Both the position numbers and the translations under genes were made by a program. From Planctomycetota bacterium (GTDB taxonomy: Bacteria > Planctomycetota > UBA1135): a DNA stretch of 60,692 bases. Positions 25,806-34,128 of this stretch are shown in pieces. Within the stretch, counting starts at the first letter, position 1. Each line of letters begins with the position of its first letter. The notes beneath the pieces are model-generated. The model was not told where the DNA came from and searched no databases. It saw nothing but the letters and a program-made list of their open reading frames with translations. The stretch lies in NCBI GenBank assembly GCA_024275135.1, contig JAJRZS010000012.1, positions 1 through 60,692 on the forward strand, given 5' to 3'.

Positions 25806-26899
25806 GCCGACATCTCAAACAGTGGCAGGTAAAGGGAGATAAGCAGAGCGCCAACCACCATGCTCATGAGTGCAATCAAAATGGTTTCCATCTGGGAAGC
25901 GATTCGCCCTGCAAACACCTCCACTTTGGTGCGGTAAAAACTGGCTAACTCGCCTAGAACTTCTGGCAAAGTTCCAGACTGTTCGCCGATACGAGCCATG
26001 TTCTCCAGGAATGCCGTAAACAAACCGGTGCTGGCCAAAGCGTCGGACAAATTGCCGCCACGGCCCACATGCTGAGCGACTTTCTTCATCGCTGTTTGAT
26101 AAACGGGGTTGTAGCTGTAGATGCCTTTCATGGCATCTATGGTTTCAAGAACCGGCACCCCAGCGGAAAGCAAAATGGATACATTTTGTGCAAATCGTTG
26201 CATGCTTGCTTGCACAATCATGTCGCCAAAGATAGGCACAGACATAAGGAAACGGGTCCAAACCAAACCTCCGGCCTCGGTAGCAATAATTTTTCGGAAA
26301 GCAAAGATGCTACCTGCAATGTACATGAGATAGCGCATTCCATTTTCTTGCAAATCATTCGACAAAGCTATCAACGCCTGCGTCGGTGCTGGCAACTCCT
26401 TGCCAAAGTCGGCAAACATTTTTTCAAATGTAGGCACAACCACAACCAACATCACAGTGACCGCGATGATGGAAACGACCAAAATAGTCATGGGGTAAGC
26501 TAGCGAACTTTTTACTTTAGCTCGAAACTTTTGCGCTTCATCGATTTGTGTTGCCAAATTAACCAAAGTCTCGCCCAGAGAGCCCGAGATTTCTCCACCA
26601 CGAATAATCTGGCACCACTCTTCCTGAAAAACTTTTGGATGTTCAGCGAATGCATCGCTAAGCGGGGATCCTGAGGCCACCGTGCGCGCAACTTCTCTGA
26701 TAGTTTGTTGTAGCTTCTTCGATTCCGTCTGCTCAGCCGCAATCAGAATGGACTCATAAATGGGTGTGCCTGCGTTGAACAAGGTGTTCAGCTGGCGAAA
26801 AAAAGCAAGAATATCCGCAAGCTGGCATTTCTCGTGCATCTTGTGGGAAACACGAGGTTTGAACATCGCACCAGGGCCTTCAAATACTACGGAAGTCAT
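25802..26899 (-). CDS. gspF: Inner-membrane platform protein GspF/PilC
   Basis: A 365-residue integral membrane protein with the duplicated GspF domain. The first copy contains FFRQLNTLFNAGTPIYESI and GGEISGSLGETLVNLA, the second FAQNVSILLSAGVPVLETI and IGEQSGTLPEVLGELASFY. Three long hydrophobic segments lie near 135-160, 187-205 and 335-360. It anchors the GspE ATPase at the inner membrane. The ATG comes 2 bp after the gspE stop. Confidence 0.95.
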   Translation of the reverse strand: MTSVVFEGPGAMFKPRVSHKMHEKCQLADILAFFRQLNTLFNAGTPIYESILIAAEQTESKKLQQTIREVARTVASGSPLSDAFAEHPKVFQEEWCQIIRGGEISGSLGETLVNLATQIDEAQKFRAKVKSSLAYPMTILVVSIIAVTVMLVVVVPTFEKMFADFGKELPAPTQALIALSNDLQENGMRYLMYIAGSIFAFRKIIATEAGGLVWTRFLMSVPIFGDMIVQASMQRFAQNVSILLSAGVPVLETIDAMKGIYSYNPVYQTAMKKVAQHVGRGGNLSDALASTGLFTAFLENMARIGEQSGTLPEVLGELASFYRTKVEVFAGRIASQMETILIALMSMVVGALLISLYLPLFEMSA

Positions 26900-26901
26900 G
26901 A

Positions 26902-28689
26902 CTAATCCACCCTAATGTAATCACTTACTTCCTCAAGGCTGGTTAGGCCCTCGAGCACTCGGATTCGTCCACTCTGCGGCAACAGATTGGTTCCACGCGA
27001 AAGTACATATTTTTCCATATCTGCTTGGGTCGCCCCTGAACCAATCATTTCCACTAACTGTTCGTCCATAGAAACTACTTCGTAAATGCCAAGCCGGCCT
27101 TTGTAACCGGCCCCCTTGCAAGTCATGCATTGAAGGTTATCGCCAGGGCGATAGATGGTGATTCCCGGCTCCAAGCCATGGCGTTGCGCGGATTCTGCTG
27201 GCAGCTCTACTGGCTGCTTGCATTCCGAGCAAAGGCGGCGAACAAGCCGTTGCGCCTCTAAAAGCCGCAATGCTGGGCCAAGCAGGAAGGGCTCAATGCC
27301 CATGTCGGTAAGACGAGTCACCACCTGAAGTGCGCTATTCGTATGCAAGGTGGAAAGCACTAAGTGACCAGTCAACGCAGCGCGCATACAGATACCGGCG
27401 GTTTCCGTATCGCGGACCTCACCTACCATGATGACGTCAGGATCCTGACGTAAGAAGGCTCGCAGAGCACTGGCAAAATCCAAACCTGCTGCGGGATTTA
27501 CCTGCACTTGGTTCATTCCCGTCATTTTGTATTCCACAGGATCCTCGACTGTGGCAATGTTTTTTGTCGGCGTATTGACCAAGTTCAGCGCGCAATACAA
27601 AGTCGTGGATTTACCAGAGCCCGTAGGACCAGTTACAAACATCAGGCCGTGGTGCGACTCTGCTGCCTCCAAAAACTCTGCGGCTTGCTGTTCACTAAAG
27701 CCAATGGTTTCCATTTTGTCGGGGATGGCGTTCTTTTCCAAAACACGCATCACCACTTTTTCTCCGTAAACACAAGGGACCGTGGAAACACGAAGGTCGA
27801 CGCGATGCTCGCCATTCTTCATCGCAATCGCGCCATCTTGTGGCTTGCGCTTTTCTGCGATATCCATCTTCGCCAAAATTTTTAGGCGAGAAACTACCTG
27901 TGAGAACATACGAAAAGGAGGTGGCGTCACTTCCCGCAGCTGTCCGTCAATGCGATAGCGCACGCGCACCATGGTTTCGTAGGGTTCGAGATGAATATCA
28001 CTCGCGCCTTCCTCAATGGCTTGCAGGAGAATCGTATTCACCATGCGAAGGATTTGGCTATCCCGGCCACCGGGGAGGGAGCGCTGCACATCCACATCCA
28101 CCTGGTCTTTTTGCGGACCCTCCCCCTTGGATTTATCCGCACCACCGATTACTTCACTCAGTTTGTCGCGCTCGGAAAAGGCTGCTTTGTTGAGCTTTTT
28201 GAACAGGGCTTGGGTACCAACGTGAGAGATCACCGACATCCCAGAAAGCATGCGAATCTCTTCGATGGCACTAAAGTCCATGGGGTCCATGCACAGCACA
28301 TGCAAATGCCCATCTTGCACTCGTACTGGAACAGCTAGGTGGCCACGAAAAACACTCTCGGGAATGCGCGCCACCGCCTCCGTCGTGCTTGCCAAAAGGT
28401 CGGCAATTTCCCCCATGATGCGAGCCTCCCCACCTCCAGGCGGGCCCTGCAATATCCGCGTCGGCACATCCGGATCCAGGTCCAACCAAGTGCAGCCCAA
28501 GTATTCCGCCAAACGCTGCGCCACCAACCGATCCTCGGCAATTCCCTGCTCCACCACATAGGCCACGGCGTTCTTCGGCCAAGACGCCACCGGCAGTGGA
28601 AAATTGTCCACCTGCTCCGGCGTTAAATCCCCTTTCTCCAAGAGGATACGCACGATGAGCGGAGTTTTTGTAGTATCGGTGGTGGCCAT
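26902..28689 (-). CDS. gspE: Type II secretion / type IV pilus assembly ATPase GspE/PilB
   Basis: Hexameric cytosolic ATPase of 595 residues. The N-terminal GspE/MshE-like domain spans about 1-180. Walker A is FVTGPTGSGKSTTLY (Lys360), with the Asp box ASDIHLEPYETMVRVRYRIDG, Walker B-type RQDPDVIMVGEVRDTETA and the His box TGHLVLSTLHTNSA. The zinc motif has pairs RLCSECKQP and CMTCKGAGYKGRLGIYEV, as in extension ATPases rather than PilT retraction ATPases. No pilT is present in the window. Confidence 0.96.
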   Translation of the reverse strand: MATTDTTKTPLIVRILLEKGDLTPEQVDNFPLPVASWPKNAVAYVVEQGIAEDRLVAQRLAEYLGCTWLDLDPDVPTRILQGPPGGGEARIMGEIADLLASTTEAVARIPESVFRGHLAVPVRVQDGHLHVLCMDPMDFSAIEEIRMLSGMSVISHVGTQALFKKLNKAAFSERDKLSEVIGGADKSKGEGPQKDQVDVDVQRSLPGGRDSQILRMVNTILLQAIEEGASDIHLEPYETMVRVRYRIDGQLREVTPPPFRMFSQVVSRLKILAKMDIAEKRKPQDGAIAMKNGEHRVDLRVSTVPCVYGEKVVMRVLEKNAIPDKMETIGFSEQQAAEFLEAAESHHGLMFVTGPTGSGKSTTLYCALNLVNTPTKNIATVEDPVEYKMTGMNQVQVNPAAGLDFASALRAFLRQDPDVIMVGEVRDTETAGICMRAALTGHLVLSTLHTNSALQVVTRLTDMGIEPFLLGPALRLLEAQRLVRRLCSECKQPVELPAESAQRHGLEPGITIYRPGDNLQCMTCKGAGYKGRLGIYEVVSMDEQLVEMIGSGATQADMEKYVLSRGTNLLPQSGRIRVLEGLTSLEEVSDYIRVD

Positions 28690-28720
28690 GATGATGGGAG
28701 CGTGGGCCCCTATTTATCGG

Positions 28721-29233
28721 CTATTTGTCCACAGAAACCGAAGCCTCTCCGGCAAGATCTAGGAGGATTTGCTGCCCGTCATACTCCAGGATGGCTTGGG
28801 TGCCCTGGACGAATACAACCACTGGAGGTTGTTTTTCGTCAAAGTTGGGGAGCTCCTCCCCGACACGCAGACTGTGGCCATTGATGCGCGCAATCCAGCG
28901 TTGATTGGCGCGGAATGTCGACTCCAAACGCAGGCTGAGTTTGCTTTTCTCAACCGTTGGGGTGTTGGTGGTGGATGAAATGCCCAAACCATCGGCTTCC
29001 TGCTCCAATTGGGAGGCCAACACCTTCTGCAGAAGAGCGAAGGGATCGCTGGGTGCGTCACCCCTTTCTTCGTCGAGGCTGCGCAAGAAATCCTCGCGAA
29101 TGACGGGCACCTTGATTGCCGGTGCCTCCTCCTCTTCCGTTTCCGGAGGAGATGCATTCGCACTAGACCAACCCTGCCACAAAAAGAATGCGGCGGCGAT
29201 GAAAAAGGCATTGCGTCTAATTTTCTCAAGCAA
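28721..29233 (-). CDS. PilP/GspC-like periplasmic protein, TTG start
   Basis: A 170-residue protein. I choose the TTG at 29233 because GGAGG lies six bases upstream; this start overlaps the pilO-like stop. Longer in-frame starts to 29317 would run antisense-like through the pilO tail. The N-terminus LEKIRRNAFFIAAAFFLWQGWSSANA is a signal peptide. The C-terminal half (LRLESTFRANQRWIARINGHSLRVGEELP) resembles the HR domain of GspC/PilP/GspB proteins, which link the inner-membrane complex to the secretin. Assignment is by position and this weak similarity. Confidence 0.72.
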   Translation of the reverse strand: MLEKIRRNAFFIAAAFFLWQGWSSANASPPETEEEEAPAIKVPVIREDFLRSLDEERGDAPSDPFALLQKVLASQLEQEADGLGISSTTNTPTVEKSKLSLRLESTFRANQRWIARINGHSLRVGEELPNFDEKQPPVVVFVQGTQAILEYDGQQILLDLAGEASVSVDK

Positions 29234-29861
29234 TGTCTTCCTCCTGGTCTTGGGTTTGTTCCGGCGGAGGGGGCGACGAGCTTGACTCGGAGTTTGCTGA
29301 AGGCATGACTGCATCACCGACCCCGCCCAAGCCTGGCCGTGCTAAACCAACCAAGTCGCACTGTAAGGATAAGATGCCTTCGCTAATGGAAAGGTTTAAG
29401 GATTCCAATCGCATCAAGCGCGAGCTACGCTCAATGGTATCCACAAAATTCCAGATTTGGCTATAGGTGCCCGTAATCTGGATGGGCAAAATTACCTTTT
29501 CCAAATCATAAATCAGGTTTCCATCCGACGCCTCTTGTTTGGGCATGGCGACCCCAGTTTCAGCAACAATCTCGTAAACATATTCCTGCCAATCGGAAGG
29601 ATCCGCCGGACAATCAAGGCGGCTATCAAAAAGTTCTGCGGAAGCCCGCAATTTCATAACGCGCTCGGCGCGAGCGGCAAGGGCTTCCGCCTCCACCAAT
29701 TCTTGCTTCTTGGCCACAATGCGCGCCGTCAATGGCATCTTTATGGCCACCCAACCAAACGCCAGCATCGCCACCGCCAAAGCAATACGGAACTGCTCTG
29801 GGTTTTCTTTCAGCTTGGAAATCTTCTCCCCAAGGTCATGTAAATCTTGTTGCACTCCCAT
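29226..29861 (-). CDS. PilO-like pilus assembly protein
   Basis: A 211-residue bitopic membrane protein with one transmembrane helix (about 25-45, RIALAVAMLAFGWVAIKM), a heptad-rich coiled coil (AKKQELVEAEALAARAERVMKLRASAEL), and a C-terminal ferredoxin-like fold with LPIQITGTYSQIWNFVDTIERSSRLMRLESLNLS. This last motif is the PilO/GspM signature. The tail is Ser/Pro/Glu rich. It lies between the PilM-PilN fusion and the PilP-like gene, the canonical order. Confidence 0.88.
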   Translation of the reverse strand: MGVQQDLHDLGEKISKLKENPEQFRIALAVAMLAFGWVAIKMPLTARIVAKKQELVEAEALAARAERVMKLRASAELFDSRLDCPADPSDWQEYVYEIVAETGVAMPKQEASDGNLIYDLEKVILPIQITGTYSQIWNFVDTIERSSRLMRLESLNLSISEGILSLQCDLVGLARPGLGGVGDAVMPSANSESSSSPPPPEQTQDQEEDIA

Positions 29862-29863
29862 GA

Positions 29864-31342
29864 CTACGGCATACAGCGCATGGTTATTTCAGCATGCCAT
29901 CGACCGTTGTCCTCCAAACGGCTAACAGTTGCTGCTGGAATGGTTCGAAAAGACTTTTGAAAGACCTTGGAAGTCTTCAAAGCGTCTGTAAAACTCACAA
30001 TTTCCGGGGTGGAACTTTTTTCAGACTCTAGAGGAAGATTCATCCCGATTTCTAAAAACCGATCCGACTCGCCACGGCCGCTCGGACTTCCCCCTCCATT
30101 CCCTTCTTCATCATCAGCATCCTCATCGGGCACCAAAAAGGTATCTGCGCCAGCAATGCGCACCAAAGTCATGTTGTCAGGGAGTAACTTTGGAATTTCC
30201 CGGAGATAGTCTGACCAATACACGCGGTCCATCAAAAAGGCCTCGCCAACACTCACGGTTTTCGTGAGCTGGTCTTCAGCCTCTTCCAGCTGAAAAGGAT
30301 CCTGGTCGTATAAATCCAGAGCTTCGCTCGCGCGCGCCGTTGCTTGGTCGATTTGGCTTTGCACTGCGCTTCCAGCACTCCATAGGTAAGCACCCATTCC
30401 TAAAATGCTTGCTGCTAAGGTCGCAACGGATTTTATCGGTACAATATTGTTGCGCTCCGCAGAAATACTTTGCTCTGCTTGATGGAGGAAGTCTAACTCT
30501 TGACGCTTTTTTCGAAAACCGTCAAATGCCAAAGCTGCCGCCAAGGTTGCCTGATCATAAATCAAATGGCTGCAACTGCGCGCGGGAACTCCGGTGGCTT
30601 CTTCGCACAATTCAGCGAAAGTGGTGTCGTCTTGCCCAACGTGGAAGAGAATTCCCGATGGTTCTGGCAGAGCAAGCCCCTCCTTCACGGCGGCTATCAT
30701 CCCGCTAACCGCAGACAACACTGCCCCTTTTGCCTGCCCAGAGTATTCAAAAATCTGTCTGGCAATTAAGGTTCCGTCCACCGCGAACAGAACCAATCCC
30801 TCGTGGCTACCAAAAAATACTCGTATTTCCGAGCCCCACCCTTTGGGAGTTCGCGATTCATCGGCTGCCATGGCATAAAACGCATGGGTTGTGCTTACAA
30901 ACTTAACCTTACCCCCACCCATGGCAGCGAAGGCCTCGGCGCTCTCTTGGAGCTCCTGCGCCGGAACGGCAATCGCAGTTTGATGAGTTTTCGGAGAGAG
31001 CGCCGTGCGCATCGGCTCCACCACGAGGCGACCCTCATATTTTCCTCGCAACTCCTCCAACAGGCTTTCTGCCTTGCCCCCTTCTTGGAATGAAACACGG
31101 CGCTGGGTGGAGAAGAACTCCAGTAGAGGATCGACACCGATGGCGACTTTTTGGCCGATGAGGCCTTCACAAAGGGCGTCCTCCAAAAGGGCCTTAAGCT
31201 CCCCTTTTTCAAAAACAGAACCAGCTCCGTGGAGCGCCTTAACGGCATCCGAACCCCGCCCTCCCAGATAAATTGCCACCCGATCCCGACATAGCAGAAT
31301 GCCGGTAATTTTTTTGTTGGTTGGTTGGGATTCGGAAGGCAT
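29864..31342 (-). CDS. Fused PilM-PilN-like pilus assembly protein
   Basis: The first 300 residues look like a diverged actin-fold PilM/GspL cytoplasmic domain (GILLCRDRVAIYLGGRG, IRVFFGSHEGLVLFAVDGTLIARQIF, LIYDQATLAAALAF). A hydrophobic helix (about 318-338, VATLAASILGMGAYLWSAG) and a PilN-like periplasmic part with coiled coil and DYLREIPKLLPDNMTLVRIAG follow. In most type IV pilus systems PilM and PilN are separate; GspL of type II systems is a similar natural fusion. At 492 residues the size fits a GspL-type arrangement. The gene follows a terminator, so it is probably the promoter-proximal gene of the machine operon (31342 to 21335). Confidence 0.78.
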   Translation of the reverse strand: MPSESQPTNKKITGILLCRDRVAIYLGGRGSDAVKALHGAGSVFEKGELKALLEDALCEGLIGQKVAIGVDPLLEFFSTQRRVSFQEGGKAESLLEELRGKYEGRLVVEPMRTALSPKTHQTAIAVPAQELQESAEAFAAMGGGKVKFVSTTHAFYAMAADESRTPKGWGSEIRVFFGSHEGLVLFAVDGTLIARQIFEYSGQAKGAVLSAVSGMIAAVKEGLALPEPSGILFHVGQDDTTFAELCEEATGVPARSCSHLIYDQATLAAALAFDGFRKKRQELDFLHQAEQSISAERNNIVPIKSVATLAASILGMGAYLWSAGSAVQSQIDQATARASEALDLYDQDPFQLEEAEDQLTKTVSVGEAFLMDRVYWSDYLREIPKLLPDNMTLVRIAGADTFLVPDEDADDEEGNGGGSPSGRGESDRFLEIGMNLPLESEKSSTPEIVSFTDALKTSKVFQKSFRTIPAATVSRLEDNGRWHAEITMRCMP

Positions 31343-31395
31343 GGAAGGAGTTTTGCCTTGATTCTTCGGCTATTGGATTGATTCCCTAAAGTAAG

Positions 31396-31429
31396 AAACA
31401 ACCGCAACCCATTCGGATTGCGGTTGTTT
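31396..31429 (-). terminator. Rho-independent terminator after major pilin gene 31444-31860
   Basis: A perfect inverted repeat with 12-bp arms at 31396-31407 and 31418-31429 around a 10-nt loop (core AACAACCGCAA / TTGCGGTTGTT). On the minus strand it is followed by TTCTTACTTT. On the plus strand a TTTTT run follows, so it could work in both directions. It isolates the abundant pilin from the pilMN-led operon. Confidence 0.7.
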
Positions 31430-31443
31430 TTGGGTTACTCGGA

Positions 31444-31860
31444 TTACAGGACCGGGGCCAAGTCGCTCGGAATCGAGCTCTTACGCTTGTTGTAGCCATC
31501 TTGATCGAAGACCACGGTGTAGCGGCCGTAGCCGGAGGAAGCACCGTTGCGGGTCAACTTCATTTCCCACTTGGTTTCCCAGTTGGAGCTGTAAGGACCG
31601 GAAACATAGAAGAACTCAGGACGATCGATGTTGATGTCCAGATCGTTCAGGCTCCAGGCGTAACGGCCATGCTCCGCATTGAAACGGGCCTGGGCGCTCT
31701 CAATTTGGGAGAGGTAGGAAAAAGCCTCGGAAGCCTTGGTCTTCTCGACCGAAGACATAAAGCGCGGCACCGCAAAAGTGGCAAGCACACCGAGAATGAC
31801 GACCACAATGGTCAGTTCCACCAGCGAAAAGCCGGATTTCTTGTTGGCGATCAGTTTCAT
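31444..31860 (-). CDS. Major type IV pilin / GspG-like pseudopilin, paralogue A
   Basis: A 138-residue pilin. MKLIANKKSGFSLVELTIVVVIL is an ideal class-a prepilin signal: cleavage after Gly, Phe at +1, Glu at +5. The alpha-1 helix continues through FAVPRFMSSVEKTKASEAFSYLSQIESAQARF. The C-terminal half (SNWETKWEMKLTRNGASSGYGRYTVVFDQDGY) has the beta-sheet pattern of GspG-like proteins, and it lacks a disulfide loop because there are no cysteines. It is about 92% identical to the pilin at 32060-32479. No Shine-Dalgarno sequence precedes the ATG. Confidence 0.93.
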   Translation of the reverse strand: MKLIANKKSGFSLVELTIVVVILGVLATFAVPRFMSSVEKTKASEAFSYLSQIESAQARFNAEHGRYAWSLNDLDINIDRPEFFYVSGPYSSNWETKWEMKLTRNGASSGYGRYTVVFDQDGYNKRKSSIPSDLAPVL

Positions 31861-31993
31861 GATTTTGGGTTTTGGGACGGCCGCGACAAACTCTGTTCCT
31901 GATGGGTTTTCCTAAGTCGGAACCTGTCCGGCTTGAATCCTTCGGCAAACGCCTACGGGGGTCTTTAGGGTTTTCCCAAAATTCCTATTCTAT

Positions 31994-32037
31994 TTTATTA
32001 AAAAAGAAAGCCGCGCCTTCAGTTGAAGACGCGACTT
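31994..32037 (-). terminator. Rho-independent terminator after major pilin gene 32060-32479
   Basis: Positions 32008-32037 form a nearly perfect hairpin on the minus strand (AAGTCGCGTCTTCA / TGAAGGCGCGGCTT, 14-bp arms with G-T wobbles and a tiny loop), followed at once by TTCTTTTTTAATAAA. This is the strongest intrinsic terminator in the window. It implies that the next gene, paralogue A, has its own promoter in 31861-31993. Confidence 0.85.
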
Positions 32038-32059
32038 CCAAGAAGGATTGCTGCGCGGA

Positions 32060-32479
32060 TTAAAGCGCCGGGGCCAAGTCGCTCGGAATCGAGCTCTTAC
32101 GCTTGTTGTAGCCGTCTTGGTCAAAGACCACGGTGTAGCGGCCGTAACCAGAGGAAGCGCCATTGCGGGTCAGCTTCATCTCCCACTTGGTTTCCCAGTT
32201 GGAGCTGTAAGGCCCGGAAATCGTGAAGAATTCAGGACGATCCAAGCTGATATCCAAATCGTTCAGACGATTTGTGTAGCGACCATTTTCTGCATTGTAG
32301 CGAGCTTGGGCGCTCTCAATCTGCGAGAGGTAAGAGAAGGCCTCGGAAGCCTTGGTCTTCTCAACCGAAGACATAAAGCGCGGCACCGCAAAAGTGGCGA
32401 GCACACCGAGAATGACGACCACGATGGTCAATTCCACCAGCGAAAAGCCGGATTTCTTGTTGTTAGCAATGAGTTGCAT
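32060..32479 (-). CDS. Major type IV pilin / GspG-like pseudopilin, paralogue B
   Basis: A 139-residue pilin with prepilin signal MQLIANNKKSGFSLVELTIV. It differs from paralogue A by about 11 substitutions and one inserted Asn near the N-terminus. The changes are concentrated in residues about 61-87 (ARYNAENGRYTNRLNDLDIS versus ARFNAEHGRYAWSLNDLDIN, and FFTISG versus FFYVSG). Both share an identical helix and C-terminal sheet. No Shine-Dalgarno sequence is visible before the ATG. Confidence 0.93.
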   Translation of the reverse strand: MQLIANNKKSGFSLVELTIVVVILGVLATFAVPRFMSSVEKTKASEAFSYLSQIESAQARYNAENGRYTNRLNDLDISLDRPEFFTISGPYSSNWETKWEMKLTRNGASSGYGRYTVVFDQDGYNKRKSSIPSDLAPAL

Positions 32480-32596
32480 TGTTCAGGTTAGTCTGTTGAT
32501 GAATCCCGCAACAGAGGAGACCCGAAGGCCACGTTGGGGGGCCGGCCGAATGACTGGCAGCACCCCCATCGTCGAACAGTGGAAAAAACTAAAGGA

Positions 32597-34051
32597 TTAA
32601 TTCCGCGCGGAGGCCCTTTCTGCGGACAGGGCTTCCAAATGCTCCGCAGCATCCGCTGTAGGGTATTTCCCAGTGAAACACCCGGTACAGAAATTTTGAA
32701 TCTCGGGATTGCCCGCTTTGCCGCAGGCAATGAGCCGATCGATTTCCAAATAGGCCAAATAATCGGCGCCGATTTCCAAACGCACCTGTTCTACGGTTTT
32801 GCCACGGGCCACGAAATCTTTTTCCGTAGCCATGTCGATTCCGTAAGGGCAAGGCGAAGTTAAAGGCGGAGAGGTGCTTGCGAAATACACTTTGGAAGCT
32901 CCGGCGCGGCGCGCAATTTCGATGATTTTGCGCGAAGTATTGCCACGAACGATGGAATCATCCACCAAAAGCACATTTTTTCCTTCAAATTCCAGTGGTA
33001 TGGGATTGAGCTTGCGGCGGATGGAGCGCTGTCGGGCCTCCTGATTGGGCATGATGAAGGTGCGGCCGATATAGCGGTTTTTGGTAAAGCCCTCGCGATA
33101 AGGAACCCCCATCACCTCTGCCATATTGAGCGCGGCATCCCGCGCCGAATCAGGGATTGGAATCACCACGTCTGGAATGGGTGCACCTGATTCTTGCCAC
33201 TGCTTGGCCAGGGCTTCGCCAAAACGGCGACGCGTTTTATACACACTAACCTCATCTAAGAAAGAATCCGGACGCGAAAAATACACCAGCTCAAAAATAC
33301 ACGGCGTATGCGCGTGCTCCACAACTTGAATAAAAATGGGCTCTTGTCCGGGAACAAGGACCACAGCCTCACCGTTTTTCAAATCCCGTACCCGATCAAA
33401 GCCAAGCACATCAAAAGCCACGGATTCGGAAGCAATGGCCCAAGAGATCCCCTCCTTCTCCTGACGACGACCCAAAATACAGGGCTTGATGCCCGTTGGA
33501 TCGCGGAAACCAAACATCACGCCCTCGGAAAGGATGCCGCAAACCGAGTAAGCCCCTTTTGCACGATCGAAGGCTGCGGCCACAGCTTGGTGGATGCGTT
33601 GCTCAATCGGTTCACTCGCCAAAGTGCGCTGCAATCCCTGCGCAAAGGCATAAAGAATGGCCTCGACATCACAGGAGCTTTCCAAGGGGATGTTGTCCTG
33701 AGGAAATTGGTTGGCTTTCAAATCAACCCAGTTGGTTAGGTTGCCATTGTGCGCCATGCCAATGCCAAAGGGGAAGTTCATATAGAAAGGTTGTGCGTCT
33801 TCTTCCGCACCGAGGCCGACGGTGGGATAACGAACATGACCAATGGCCAAGTTGCCGCGCAGCCGCAACATATCTCGTGAGCGGAAAATGTCGCGCACCA
33901 TGCCATTTTGCTTACGCAGGTGGAACATCCCATCGAAAGAGAGGATGCCAGCCGCGTCTTGGCCACGGTGTTGGAGGGCAATTAAGCCCTCGTAAAGTTC
34001 CGAAGAAACGTCAAGCCCGAGGGGGCTTGCTAATCCGAGAAATCCGCACAT
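32597..34051 (-). CDS. purF: Amidophosphoribosyltransferase (glutamine PRPP amidotransferase)
   Basis: First committed step of purine synthesis: PRPP plus glutamine gives phosphoribosylamine. Length is 484 residues. The Ntn nucleophile is Cys2 (MCGFLGLAS), exposed only after Met removal, with no propeptide. The PRPP loop is VLLVDDSIVRGNTS (360-373). Cys251, Cys401, Cys455 and Cys458 match the spacing of the four [4Fe-4S] ligands of the Bacillus-type enzyme, so it is probably oxygen-sensitive and cluster-bearing. It lies upstream of the pilin genes on the same strand, and I see no convincing terminator between them. Confidence 0.96.
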   Translation of the reverse strand: MCGFLGLASPLGLDVSSELYEGLIALQHRGQDAAGILSFDGMFHLRKQNGMVRDIFRSRDMLRLRGNLAIGHVRYPTVGLGAEEDAQPFYMNFPFGIGMAHNGNLTNWVDLKANQFPQDNIPLESSCDVEAILYAFAQGLQRTLASEPIEQRIHQAVAAAFDRAKGAYSVCGILSEGVMFGFRDPTGIKPCILGRRQEKEGISWAIASESVAFDVLGFDRVRDLKNGEAVVLVPGQEPIFIQVVEHAHTPCIFELVYFSRPDSFLDEVSVYKTRRRFGEALAKQWQESGAPIPDVVIPIPDSARDAALNMAEVMGVPYREGFTKNRYIGRTFIMPNQEARQRSIRRKLNPIPLEFEGKNVLLVDDSIVRGNTSRKIIEIARRAGASKVYFASTSPPLTSPCPYGIDMATEKDFVARGKTVEQVRLEIGADYLAYLEIDRLIACGKAGNPEIQNFCTGCFTGKYPTADAAEHLEALSAERASARN

Positions 34052-34128
34052 GGATGGAGCTGGAGGACCGTCGCGACAAGGTGTTCGCAGTCAATTGCTG
34101 CCAATCCATTGTAGCCGCGTGCTGGCTC

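Noticed and set aside
32480..32596. Sigma-54 promoter upstream of the pilin genes
   Set aside because: TGGC and TTGC occur but are 16 bp apart rather than the required short -24/-12 spacing.
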